Origin: Pseudomonadota bacterium
GTDB taxonomy: Bacteria > Myxococcota_A > Bradymonadia > UBA4248
NCBI GenBank assembly: GCA_017441205.1
Contig: JAFRYG010000122.1
Coordinates: forward strand, 1-38,328
DNA: 38,328 nucleotides
Reading direction: 5' to 3'
Part shown: piece after piece, positions 1-7,530 of the stretch
Layout: the number at the start of each line of letters is the position of its first letter
Position numbering within the stretch: the stretch's first letter is position 1
Notes under the pieces: model-generated
What the model was told of the DNA's origin: nothing
Databases searched by the model: none
Seen by the model: the letters and a program-made list of their open reading frames with translations, nothing else
Position numbers and translations under genes: made by a program

Positions 1-44
1 CAACAAGTCCAGCGCAGCGTCCCTCGAAGAGGGGGGACTTGTTG
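1..44. repeat. REP-like hairpin at window edge
   Basis: A 10-bp perfect inverted repeat (CAACAAGTCC at 1-10, GGACTTGTTG at 35-44) encloses a second small stem, CCCTC-GAA-GAGGG. The spacer contains AGCGCAGCG, which is also in the loop of the palindrome at 30977-31007. No T-tract follows, so it is more likely an interspersed palindrome than a terminator. It may continue to the left of the window. Confidence 0.6.
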
Positions 45-234
45 CATCTGAGAGCAGGGCAGCAAGGCGTAGCCGCGCTCGTACAATAAAAAAATAGCTC
101 AACACTCTTGACTTAAACCACGGTATCTACGGCGTTCCCGGCATAGGGCTGAATGGTTACAAATACAAGCAAAAACTCACTTTCCCCGGCGATCATCCTC
201 CGCTCATACAGCACGCGCCACCCTTATTAGCGGT

Positions 235-317
235 CGGCATCAGAGCACACGGCACGCGCCAATCCGTAATGTTATTGTCCCAGCTCCCCAGGGGCGGCAT
301 CAGAGCACACGGCACGC
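235..317. repeat. 23-bp direct repeat, 60-bp period
   Basis: Identical 23-bp copies lie at 235-257 and 295-317. The spacing of 60 bp is a multiple of three, but no credible coding frame goes with it. Confidence 0.8.
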
Positions 318-699
318 CATCCTTTGGGTATTCTCCCTGTCTCCCACCCGCCAACCTGCACCCTACCTCAAATTCTACAGGTTCTGGCACACTGCTCCCT
401 TTCCGACATGAACCGTCGTAAAAAAAAGCATCCCGATGTGCCTGGCATGCACGATACTTCAGCATCATGTTCCGCGTCCGGATATCATTGGATGCAGGGC
501 TCCCCTGGCCTGTTCGCGCATTATGCTGCGTTCGGGGAAAAACCTTCGTCAGACAAATCCGGATGAATACATACAAGACCTCATGCAATGGGAAGGGCAA
601 TTCCTTCATTTAAGTGATGCCATCGAGAATGCTTTTGTTGCATTCGAAATGTATTTTTTTTTCGATATACAATGGTCATATCAAAAAAACAGTGCCGGA

Positions 700-752
700 C
701 GTATGCCCGCAGGGCATAGGACGGCAGCGCAGCCGTAGTGCCCATGCGGCAC
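700..752 (+). repeat. Cluster of three small hairpins
   Basis: The first hairpin, 701-720, has the core TATGCCC-GCA-GGGCATA preceded by G, matching the bulged-hairpin family found elsewhere in the window but with a decayed outer stem. It is followed by ACGGC...GCCGT (721-736) and GTGCC...GGCAC (738-752). There is no T-tract. The position is just upstream of the ffh promoter. Confidence 0.6.
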
Positions 753-789
753 AAGGCGCGCAAACCGCAATAATAAAAGCTGTTATTGC

Positions 790-819
790 TTGACGAAAAT
801 TGAGTTCATACCTTAATAT
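790..819 (+). promoter_or_regulatory. Sigma70-like promoter of ffh
   Basis: A -35 box TTGACG (790-795) and a -10 box TAATAT (814-819) are separated by 18 bp. They lie about 60 nt upstream of the ffh start codon, in an AT-rich pocket after GC-rich palindromes. The assignment is by consensus only. Confidence 0.6.
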
Positions 820-879
820 ATTTGCGGTTTTTTGCGTCCTGAAACGCTTTTTACTATTTGCCAAAAAGGTCTGACATCT

Positions 880-2460
880 ATGTTCGAAACCATATCCAAA
901 GGATTCCGCGACATTTCACAGCGTATGCGCGGAGTTCGCGAACTCAACGAATCCAATATTGACGATGCACTGCGTGCCATCCGGGCGAGTCTGCTCGAAG
1001 CAGACGTGAACTACCACGTGGTCAAGAGATTCCTCAACAGTGTCAAGGAACGCGCCATCGGTGAAGAAGTCCGCGTTTCCATCAAAGATTCCGAGGGGAA
1101 AGTCCACAAGGTCACGCCGGGACAGCACTTCATCAAGATTTGCCAGGAAGAGCTCGAATCCCTCATGGGCCCAGTCGATGAAGAGCCCATAAAAATGGGG
1201 AAAACGCCCACTAAAATCATGCTCGTCGGTCTTCAGGGTTCCGGCAAAACGACGACCGCAGCCAAACTCGCCTATTGGCTCAAAGATCAGTACAAGGCAA
1301 AACCCGTCATGGTCGCCGGCGACGTCTATCGCCCCGCTGCCGCAAAACAGCTTCAGGTCCTCGGCGAATCCATCGGCGTCGATGTCTATACACGCCCCGA
1401 TGCTGACCCCGTCGATATCTGCAAGGAAGGTATTGAATACGCCCGCAAAAACGGCTGCGACTTCGTCATTTTCGATACCGCAGGCCGCCTTGCCGTAGAC
1501 GACGTCCTTATGAGCGAACTTTCGGAAATCGCAGAAGAAACACAGCCCGAAAATATCCTCCTCGTATGCGATTCGATGATCGGGCGCGATGCCGTCAATA
1601 CTGCAGTCCAGTTCAACGAGAAACTGAATCTGCACGGCTTTATTATGACAAAGCTCGATGGCGACGCCAGAGGCGGTGCAGCTCTCTCGATCAAAGAAGT
1701 CACCGGAAAACCCATTCGCTTTATCGGCGAAGGTGAGCAGGTCGAAAAACTCAAGATTTTCCGTCCCGAAGGACTCGCAAGCCGCATCCTGGGCTTCGGC
1801 GATATCGTCGATATCATGGTGGATTTTGAGCGCGTCGTCGATGAAGAACGCGCACAGAAAGATGCGCTCGAGATGCTTTCGGGCAAATTCGATTTCCATC
1901 ATTTCCTCGCCCAGCTCGAAATGATTCAAAAGATGGGTTCACTTCGCGGAATCATGGAACGCATGCCTTTCTTCTCGGGCATGAGCGACAAAATCAATAT
2001 TGATGAAAACGAAATCACCAGAATCAAATCCATGATTCAGTCCATGACTGAAAAAGAAAGGCGCGATCCTGATCTGATGTTTGCCAGATCGCGTCAGGTT
2101 CGCGTAGCAAAAGGCTCCGGCCATACCGTCAAGGAAGTCGGAGAGCTGATGCAGCGATTCAGTCTGATGCGCAACATGATGGGCAGACTTGGAACGAATA
2201 CGAGTTGGCTCAACAAAATTCCCGGTCTGGGACAGCTCAATTCCCTGCGCCAGCTTTCCAACATGGATTTCTCGGAACTCTTTGGTTCCATGATGGATTC
2301 CGCAATGCCGCAGATGGATCCGCAGCAGATGCTGCAGGGATTGCCGCGCGGTTACACACCACCCGGATTCCAGGGCAACATGATGGCTCGCCCGCCTTTG
2401 ACCAAAGAACAGAAACAGAAACGAAAACTTGCCAGAGACAATCGTAAAAAACGCAAGTAA
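880..2460 (+). CDS. ffh: Signal recognition particle protein Ffh
   Basis: This is the GTPase subunit of the bacterial signal recognition particle. It binds 4.5S RNA and signal sequences of nascent inner-membrane proteins and delivers them to FtsY. The 526-residue product has the N domain, then the NG GTPase with P-loop GLQGSGKT at about residues 117-124, then DTAGR and TKLDGDARGG motifs, then a methionine-rich M domain with the conserved SGH(T)V and GLG elements. The start at 880 is chosen because an AAAGG-type ribosome binding site precedes it; an in-frame start at 832 lies nearly on the predicted transcription start. It is longer than the roughly 450 residues of E. coli Ffh because of a short insertion in the N domain and a Pro/Met/Gln-rich extension before the basic tail. 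It has its own promoter and terminator, so it appears monocistronic. Confidence 0.98.
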   Translation: MFETISKGFRDISQRMRGVRELNESNIDDALRAIRASLLEADVNYHVVKRFLNSVKERAIGEEVRVSIKDSEGKVHKVTPGQHFIKICQEELESLMGPVDEEPIKMGKTPTKIMLVGLQGSGKTTTAAKLAYWLKDQYKAKPVMVAGDVYRPAAAKQLQVLGESIGVDVYTRPDADPVDICKEGIEYARKNGCDFVIFDTAGRLAVDDVLMSELSEIAEETQPENILLVCDSMIGRDAVNTAVQFNEKLNLHGFIMTKLDGDARGGAALSIKEVTGKPIRFIGEGEQVEKLKIFRPEGLASRILGFGDIVDIMVDFERVVDEERAQKDALEMLSGKFDFHHFLAQLEMIQKMGSLRGIMERMPFFSGMSDKINIDENEITRIKSMIQSMTEKERRDPDLMFARSRQVRVAKGSGHTVKEVGELMQRFSLMRNMMGRLGTNTSWLNKIPGLGQLNSLRQLSNMDFSELFGSMMDSAMPQMDPQQMLQGLPRGYTPPGFQGNMMARPPLTKEQKQKRKLARDNRKKRK

Positions 2461-2466
2461 ATGTTT

Positions 2467-2495
2467 TGGCCGTAGCTTGCTGCGGCCATTTTTTT
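2467..2495 (+). terminator. Intrinsic terminator of ffh
   Basis: A near-perfect 10-bp stem (TGGCCGTAGC at 2467-2476, GCTGCGGCCA at 2479-2488, one G-T wobble) is followed by seven T residues (2489-2495), just after the ffh stop codon. Confidence 0.85.
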
Positions 2496-2520
2496 AACAT
2501 GAAACAATGGGCGGCAATCC

Positions 2521-3507
2521 ATGACAGACATTTTTTCTGACATTCTGGGGCATGAACATGCCAGGGAAGGGCTCATTCACGCCATAAAGAACGACAGACT
2601 TCATCATGCCCTGCTATTTTCGGGACCATCCGGAATTGGGAAGTCGATGATTGCCCGCAGTATGATCCAGGCGATGCTCTGTGAGAATTCGACCAGGGAA
2701 CAACTGCAAAAATGCATGAAATGCCGCAACTGCCACCGCATCGCCAGTAACATTCATCCCGATGTCATCGAAATCGACGAACCAACAGCAACCATAAAAA
2801 TCGAAACCATCCGCGATCTGCAGAAAAAGCTGATCTACCCTCCTTATGAAGCAGCAAGGCGGTTTGTCATCATTCAGGATGTCCACAAGATGCAGGATGC
2901 AGCGGCCAACTGTCTGCTCAAAACGCTCGAAGAGCCGGAACCGCATACGACATTCATACTTATAACATCACAAATCCAAAGACTTCTGCCGACGATAGTC
3001 AGCCGCTGCCAACTGGTCAGATTTGCGCCATTCAGCATGGATGAGATATCTCAGTTCCTCGTGCGTCGCGGCATGACCGAAGATGATGCAGACCAGATTT
3101 CTGCGCTGTCCGGCGGAAGCATAGGTACTGCGCTGGAACTGAGTTCGAGCGAGTACGAAAAAGAAGTCACCAGTACATTTGAAGAAATGCTGAGCCCGTC
3201 CTCATCGCTGGATGCATTTTTGACAGCATCCGGGCTCAAGGGCAAAAAAAGCATGGCAGAGCATCTGCTCACACTCATGCTGATGTTTGTCCGGGACATG
3301 CTCGTACTCAAAACAGATCCGAATCATCCGATCATATTGAAGCACTACCGGCCGCAGATGATGTCGAGACTATCGCGCACAACAGAAAAAGATCTGCAGC
3401 GTGCAGCAGGAATTATTCAGGAAGTCCATGAATCTTTTCAGGGCAATGTCAATGAACTCGTAGCCTGGGAGCGCCTGATGATTGGACTTCATGGCGTTAT
3501 TTTTTAG
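2521..3507 (+). CDS. holB: DNA polymerase III subunit delta' (HolB-like)
   Basis: This is a clamp-loader AAA+ subunit that helps load the beta sliding clamp at the replication fork. The 328-residue product has a Walker A motif GPSGIGKS (about 35-42), a four-cysteine zinc-binding module (Cys54, 65, 68, 71), the LLKTLEEP segment with the following sensor-1 region, and the SRC arginine-finger motif (TIVSRCQ). The size fits delta' rather than full-length DnaX (gamma/tau), which is normally much longer; a DnaX-like N-terminal relative is the main alternative. It lies 60 nt after ffh, past a terminator, so it probably has its own promoter. The upstream ribosome binding site is weak (GGGCGG). Confidence 0.9.
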   Translation: MTDIFSDILGHEHAREGLIHAIKNDRLHHALLFSGPSGIGKSMIARSMIQAMLCENSTREQLQKCMKCRNCHRIASNIHPDVIEIDEPTATIKIETIRDLQKKLIYPPYEAARRFVIIQDVHKMQDAAANCLLKTLEEPEPHTTFILITSQIQRLLPTIVSRCQLVRFAPFSMDEISQFLVRRGMTEDDADQISALSGGSIGTALELSSSEYEKEVTSTFEEMLSPSSSLDAFLTASGLKGKKSMAEHLLTLMLMFVRDMLVLKTDPNHPIILKHYRPQMMSRLSRTTEKDLQRAAGIIQEVHESFQGNVNELVAWERLMIGLHGVIF

Positions 3508-3514
3508 GTGAAAA

Positions 3515-3533
3515 TGAAGTCCGCAGGACTTCA
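3515..3533. repeat. Small hairpin after holB
   Basis: An 8-bp perfect stem TGAAGTCC-GCA-GGACTTCA begins 8 nt after the holB stop. It is followed by a short T-rich run, and could be a first, weak terminator or a small palindrome of the repeat-rich intergenic type. Confidence 0.6.
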
Positions 3534-3546
3534 CGTTTTGCAAGCC

Positions 3547-3575
3547 AAAAAAAAGCGTCCCGAAGGACGCTTTTT
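3547..3575. terminator. Bidirectional intrinsic terminator
   Basis: Stem AAGCGTCC (3553-3560), loop CGAA, stem GGACGCTT (3565-3572), flanked by an A-run on the left and a T-run on the right. It can serve both convergent transcripts, holB (plus) and the TonB-like gene (minus). Confidence 0.9.
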
Positions 3576-3581
3576 AAGTCA

Positions 3582-4949
3582 TTAACTAAACACCCAGGTT
3601 TTCTTGAAAGCGAGTGGCTGCTTGAGTGTCCCAAACTTCCAGTTCATGATACGCTGGCGCACGCAGTTAAACATTTCACCGCCGACCTGGTTTTCGATTT
3701 CCTTAACCTGCATCACGACCCCGTCCTTACCGACGACGATACTGATGACGAATCGACCGGTGACTTTACCCTGAGCATTCATCACACGTTGATAGCAGCT
3801 CTTGATATCGCCCTGTTTTTTCTTAAACATGGACTCGATGCTTTCTTTGCTTCCTGCAGGCGGTGCACTGGCGAATTCGCTGGCATTGGAAGACATTTTG
3901 AATTCGACTTTAGCGCGGGTAGCTTCAGTCTTTTTGCTATCGACGACAACTTTCGGACCGCTGTTTCCGGCGCCGCTGTCAATTCCGAGGAGTCCGCCGC
4001 CGACGCCGCCGCTTCCGGCAGCCAACTGATTGAGCAGATTTCCGGAAGCACTTGCCCCGATATCACCGGCGGCGATATCGGACATATCGGCGATATGCGC
4101 ATTGCTTCCGAGCATATCGGCAAAGAAACCTTCCACACCACCATCTGCCCCGAGGATTTGTGCGGTAATCATGGCACCCTGTTCACGGTGTTTATCCGTG
4201 ATCTGGTCCATGAGCTCATCGCGCGACAAAGTTCCGGAATCGGGCGTGGGTTCGGGTTCAGCAGTTTCTACCTCAGGAAGAGCATTCTCAGCATCTTCGG
4301 TGATTTCAGGTTCAGGGGGTTCTTCATCTTCCTCCTGAATCTCCATCTCCTTGATTTCGACGGGCTTGAGAGCCAGGGGCATATAATAGAGATCATCCAC
4401 CCGGGGCCAATCCTGCACACCGATATAAATCAACGGGATAATGTGAGCCAGGAAAGAGAAGAGCAGTGCGTAAGCGAGAGCTCGCGGAAATATCTCAGCG
4501 ATTTTGCTTTTAAGAGAAGCGGGCTCATAGAGCAGGCGTGCACCTGCAGCTTCATCGTGTTTGTGAACGAACTGGAAAAGAATGTTGATTTTTCCCAGGA
4601 CGATACGTCCACGAGAGGAATTCGTCAGAGGAATATGGATATTATCGCCAACGAATTTTACATCTGCACTGGCTTTGAGGGACTCATCGAGAATAATGGA
4701 AACATTATTCTTAAGGACGACGCGTCCGCGCATGGATTTCTGCACACAAAGCGTGTAGGCATCCTTTGCAGAATCGTAAACGAATAAATTCCATTTCTGG
4801 GGAACAGCGGAAGAGAGTATGCAAAAAGTATTGGACTCATCCTGTCCGATACTTACCGTACGTCGTTTACTGACGACGTTTTCTTCAAGACACTGTTTTC
4901 CTCGAAAAACGCCGATTCGAAGAAATTTTTTGGGTTCTTGCACGGCCAT
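3582..4949 (-). CDS. TonB-like protein with AgmX/PglI C-terminal domain
   Basis: This is a probable energy-coupling partner of the ExbB/ExbD proteins encoded just upstream. In order, the 455 residues show an N-terminal beta-rich, FHA-like region (about 1-135, cytoplasmic), one membrane segment (about 155-178, ALAYALLFSFLAHIIPLIYI), a Glu/Pro-rich linker, a Gly-rich low-complexity stretch, and a C-terminal domain (about 370-455) with the SCYQR and V(T)GRFVISIVVGKDG motifs typical of the AgmX/PglI tail family, a TonB-C-like fold common in Myxococcota. The start at 4949 has GGAGAG eight bases upstream; a GTG at 4979 with GAGG is an alternative. It is the last gene of a four-gene minus-strand operon. 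A role in gliding, envelope transport or secretion cannot be decided from sequence. Confidence 0.85.
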   Translation of the reverse strand: MAVQEPKKFLRIGVFRGKQCLEENVVSKRRTVSIGQDESNTFCILSSAVPQKWNLFVYDSAKDAYTLCVQKSMRGRVVLKNNVSIILDESLKASADVKFVGDNIHIPLTNSSRGRIVLGKINILFQFVHKHDEAAGARLLYEPASLKSKIAEIFPRALAYALLFSFLAHIIPLIYIGVQDWPRVDDLYYMPLALKPVEIKEMEIQEEDEEPPEPEITEDAENALPEVETAEPEPTPDSGTLSRDELMDQITDKHREQGAMITAQILGADGGVEGFFADMLGSNAHIADMSDIAAGDIGASASGNLLNQLAAGSGGVGGGLLGIDSGAGNSGPKVVVDSKKTEATRAKVEFKMSSNASEFASAPPAGSKESIESMFKKKQGDIKSCYQRVMNAQGKVTGRFVISIVVGKDGVVMQVKEIENQVGGEMFNCVRQRIMNWKFGTLKQPLAFKKTWVFS

Positions 4950-4986
4950 CGCGCAACTCTCCAATCCAGCACAGGCCACAACAGTT

Positions 4987-5023
4987 CCCTCATATCCTCT
5001 TTATCCTGATTAAGATATGAGGG
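4987..5023. promoter_or_regulatory. Inverted repeat in exbD-tonB intergenic gap
   Basis: Perfect 10-bp arms CCCTCATATC (4987-4996) and GATATGAGGG (5014-5023) flank a 17-nt AT-rich spacer. In the minus-strand transcript the hairpin would cover the GAGG that could serve the upstream GTG start (4979) of the TonB-like gene. It may be an mRNA stability or translation element; there is no T-tract for termination. Confidence 0.5.
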
Positions 5024-5052
5024 GACAAAATAAAGGAAGGTGATGGTGATGA

Positions 5053-5661
5053 TTAGTTCGTGCGTTCAGGCGCTGAAGGATAACGCCCACTTTCCGCCAT
5101 ACCGCCCTGAATCACAGCAAAACGGAAGCGTTTAAACTCAGTACCGATTGCTGTCTGCATCACTTCAACAAGAAGCCGATAACTGATGGACTGATCTGCA
5201 ATGATGGTCATATCCCCTTCGAAGGTTTTCTGATTTGTCATTGCAATATTCTTCAGTTTCTCAACTTCTTTGCGGAGTTTAGCTTCAAGCGGTTCAATAA
5301 TCAAACCACTCTCGCCACCTTTTTTGAAGTTGCCACTGACGCGTCCTTCCTCAATTTCGAGAACGCGTTCACGAGCCATGAAAATACCCTCTTTATTGAC
5401 TGTCAAAACAGTCATATCTTCCGGCAGTGTTTCGGCAACAGAAATTGGGACATCCGTCCCCGGCAAAATAACGATGGGTTCTTCACCGTAGGATTTGAGC
5501 AGGAAGACGAGAATAATCGTCATCATGTCCATCATGGAGTTCAGACCCAGGCTATTCTTCCCGGAATCATAGCCGCGCTTGGCTCTTCGTTTGGCTTTCA
5601 AACGATCTGTCAGCGCCTTTTCCATTTCGAGCTGTTTTTGAGTTTTCTGTTCAGCTGCCAT
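5053..5661 (-). CDS. ExbD/TolR family protein (Asp-containing paralogue)
   Basis: This is a single-pass inner-membrane subunit of a proton-driven motor. The 202-residue product has a charged cytoplasmic N-terminus, one membrane segment (about 38-58) with the conserved acidic residue at Asp45 in NSMMDMMTIILVFLLKS, and a periplasmic ExbD-type domain ending in a VEVMQTAIG...F...FAVIQGG region. It lies 72 nt after the other exbD paralogue and 103 nt before the TonB-like gene, all on the minus strand. By analogy with AglRQS of Myxococcus (one TolQ-like and two TolR-like proteins) it is probably the proton-carrying TolR-like subunit. The ribosome binding site is weak (AGGGA, spacing about 11). Confidence 0.9.
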   Translation of the reverse strand: MAAEQKTQKQLEMEKALTDRLKAKRRAKRGYDSGKNSLGLNSMMDMMTIILVFLLKSYGEEPIVILPGTDVPISVAETLPEDMTVLTVNKEGIFMARERVLEIEEGRVSGNFKKGGESGLIIEPLEAKLRKEVEKLKNIAMTNQKTFEGDMTIIADQSISYRLLVEVMQTAIGTEFKRFRFAVIQGGMAESGRYPSAPERTN

Positions 5662-5732
5662 TGATTTGCAATCCCTGTTATTTCGATCTTGTTAATAATG
5701 ACTGTTTTACTGCAAATTTATGCAATCAAACA

Positions 5733-6380
5733 TTACTGTGAAACGGTCGGCAACCCAAGTACGACAACCGGGAACATTGCAACAGGCACTTTACCTGTAT
5801 TTCCCTCGGCATCCGTTGCTTCGGTATAGGGTGTTACTGAATCATTCAATTCGGCATCATTCAGAAGAAGCTTGCCTTTCGTTGCTGCTTCACCCTCTGC
5901 ATGCGGAACGCGTTGATAACGCGAAATATCCATCGCTTTGACCAAAACACCAAAATTTACCGACGAATCCGCAACAATCTCGATCTGCTCGTGATCTACC
6001 CATTCCGGCTTCTGCTTGATTTCCAATAAGGTGTTATAAAGCAAACGCCAGTTGTGGCAATCCGTCTTGACTTCACAATCTGCAACATCCTTGATCGGGC
6101 AGATCGTTGGTCCACCCGGAGGGCAGTTCTCAACTGCAGGAAGCTGCGACTGGTTTTCAACCACAGTAAAGCCCTGTTCCGAGATAAACAGCTGCAAACG
6201 TTTCGGCGGCTCGCCATTTTGTGCTGCACCAGCACTCCGCTGCGGCATCGTTACCTCAATGACCGTGATCGTCATAAAGACTACGCTCAGCAGCATCAGA
6301 GGAATGAGAACCAGTACCACGTTCATAATCGGGGTCAGGTTCAGATCTTCTGCATCTTGTATCTTAGCTATCTTCGCCAT
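5733..6380 (-). CDS. ExbD/TolR family protein lacking the membrane Asp
   Basis: This is the second ExbD-like protein of the cluster, about 215 residues with one membrane segment (about 18-40) and a periplasmic domain with EIVADSSVNFGVLVKAMD, the usual ExbD C-terminal signature. The start at 6380 follows GGAGAG with a 4-nt spacer; an upstream in-frame ATG at 6413 has no comparable site. Aligned by eye with the TolR/ExbD pattern N-x-T-P-x-x-D-V-x-L-V-L, this protein reads LNLTPIMNVVLVL, with Asn20 in place of the proton-binding Asp. It may therefore be a structural rather than proton-conducting partner. Two cysteines in the periplasmic part (CPPGGPTICP) could form a disulphide. Confidence 0.88.
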   Translation of the reverse strand: MAKIAKIQDAEDLNLTPIMNVVLVLIPLMLLSVVFMTITVIEVTMPQRSAGAAQNGEPPKRLQLFISEQGFTVVENQSQLPAVENCPPGGPTICPIKDVADCEVKTDCHNWRLLYNTLLEIKQKPEWVDHEQIEIVADSSVNFGVLVKAMDISRYQRVPHAEGEAATKGKLLLNDAELNDSVTPYTEATDAEGNTGKVPVAMFPVVVLGLPTVSQ

Positions 6381-6463
6381 TTTTCTCTCCTCAGGGACAT
6401 CAAAACCCTGCATGGTGCCTTAACCTTAAGACACCATACTGCGATACGCGACTCTACTCTCGA

Positions 6464-7096
6464 TTATTTCACACGCTGTGCAAGAAGATTGCCGAGCTTT
6501 GTCGAGTAAAGTTCAATGTCATCGAGGATTTTCTTCGCAAATGTCGAAAGAAGAACATGAAGCGTCAGCGTCGGAATGGCAACGATAAGACCAAACGCCG
6601 TCGTGTTCATTGCGATAGCAATACCAGCTGACAGTTTTTCCTGACGCTCATCCGGTGCAGCCTGTTCCAATGCAGCGAATGCCTGGATAAGACCAATGAT
6701 CGTACCAAGAAGACCAAGAAGCGTTGCAATGTTTGCAAGTGATGCCAAGGCAGGCAGGAAACGCGTAATCAACGGGCTAATCTCAAGCTGGGCTTCTTCA
6801 ATAGCATTCTGAATCTCAAGTTCGGTCTTATTCGCACGGGCAAGACCGGCTTTGATAACCTGGGCAACTGCTGCTGTTCCGGCTGCATTGCAAACCTGAA
6901 TCGCACCATCAATATTGTTCGATACGATGTTGCGCTGAACCGTGTCCATGAACTGTTTGGCATTCGTGTTGAACTTGAAGAAAATGTAATAAACACGTTC
7001 AACCAACAGTGCAAGACAGATAACTGATACTGCGCAGATGATCCACATCCAGATACCGCCGTTATCCCATGAAAACGCTTGCTTGATTCCTTCCAT
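6464..7096 (-). CDS. MotA/TolQ/ExbB proton channel family protein
   Basis: This is the polytopic inner-membrane stator of a TolQ/ExbB-type motor. The 210 residues contain a first membrane segment (about 15-37), a cytoplasmic loop, and two further segments including ATLLGLLGTIIGLIQAF (about 115-135) and NTTAFGLIVAIPTLTLHVLL (about 160-185), matching the conserved G-L-L-G-T-I-x-G-L/M and A-L-x-T-T-x-x-G-L-x-x-A-I-P motifs. A strong GGAGGGAG ribosome binding site precedes the ATG. It is the first gene of the minus-strand operon exbB, exbD, exbD, tonB-like. Myxococcus AglR (TolQ-like), which works with two TolR-like proteins, is the closest known arrangement. Confidence 0.95.
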   Translation of the reverse strand: MEGIKQAFSWDNGGIWMWIICAVSVICLALLVERVYYIFFKFNTNAKQFMDTVQRNIVSNNIDGAIQVCNAAGTAAVAQVIKAGLARANKTELEIQNAIEEAQLEISPLITRFLPALASLANIATLLGLLGTIIGLIQAFAALEQAAPDERQEKLSAGIAIAMNTTAFGLIVAIPTLTLHVLLSTFAKKILDDIELYSTKLGNLLAQRVK

Positions 7097-7530
7097 CTTC
7101 CAACTCCCTCCGTTCTTTCGAACTTAAGTTTCTTCCGGCGGCTCATCCGCCGATGTTAATGACTTGCTGTCTCTTTCACCCATTTCATAGGGCAAGACCT
7201 TGCGCCTTATATCACCCAATCATTTCTTCTACAACAAATTTATCCACAATCTGCTATCTCTAATTTTTGTATCCCACTTTAACTGTCTTTTTTGCCGCCT
7301 TTTGCGCTTTATATTGCGATGTTTATCACTCACTATCACAGTGTTTCGGCATTTAAAAGTCACATTCTCTGTTTTTTACACCACACTTCGCTGCATCGGA
7401 TAAACCTTCAAACGCTCTTACATCAACACACATGATGCCTTACCTCCCAAACTTGCCTTTTATTCACAATGCGCTTTACTCAGCTCAATGCCAGAACGGC
7501 ACCACCGCGCACGGAACGCGCCCCTGAGCT
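7097..7530. other. Divergent intergenic region
   Basis: This 434-nt gap separates exbB (minus) from the GT51 gene (plus). It is AT- and pyrimidine-rich on the plus strand and holds the exbB promoter at 7206-7234. I see no convincing small gene or clear plus-strand promoter. Confidence 0.5.
7206..7234 (-). promoter_or_regulatory. Promoter of the exbB operon
   Basis: On the minus strand there is TTGTAG (7234-7229), a 17-bp spacer, and TATAAG (7211-7206) preceded by TGA, which makes an extended -10. The expected start of transcription is near 7199, about 100 nt upstream of the exbB ATG. Confidence 0.5.

Larger units (their letters stand above)
45..789. other. Non-coding region upstream of ffh
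   Basis: I see no convincing gene here. The short open frames lack ribosome binding sites and recognisable protein features. The region holds a 23-bp direct repeat (235-257 and 295-317, exactly 60 bp apart, both starting CGGCATCAGAGC) and a run of three small hairpins at 700-752. It looks like a repeat-rich intergenic stretch, possibly with decayed sequence. Confidence 0.5.

Noticed and set aside
193..609. Possible genes in the first 800 bases
   Set aside because: Frames overlap on both strands, lack ribosome binding sites, and run through palindromes and direct repeats; products show no domain or signal features.
916..1929. Minus-strand open frame across ffh
   Set aside because: Antisense to a certain gene; its composition is the shadow of ffh codons; no ribosome binding site.
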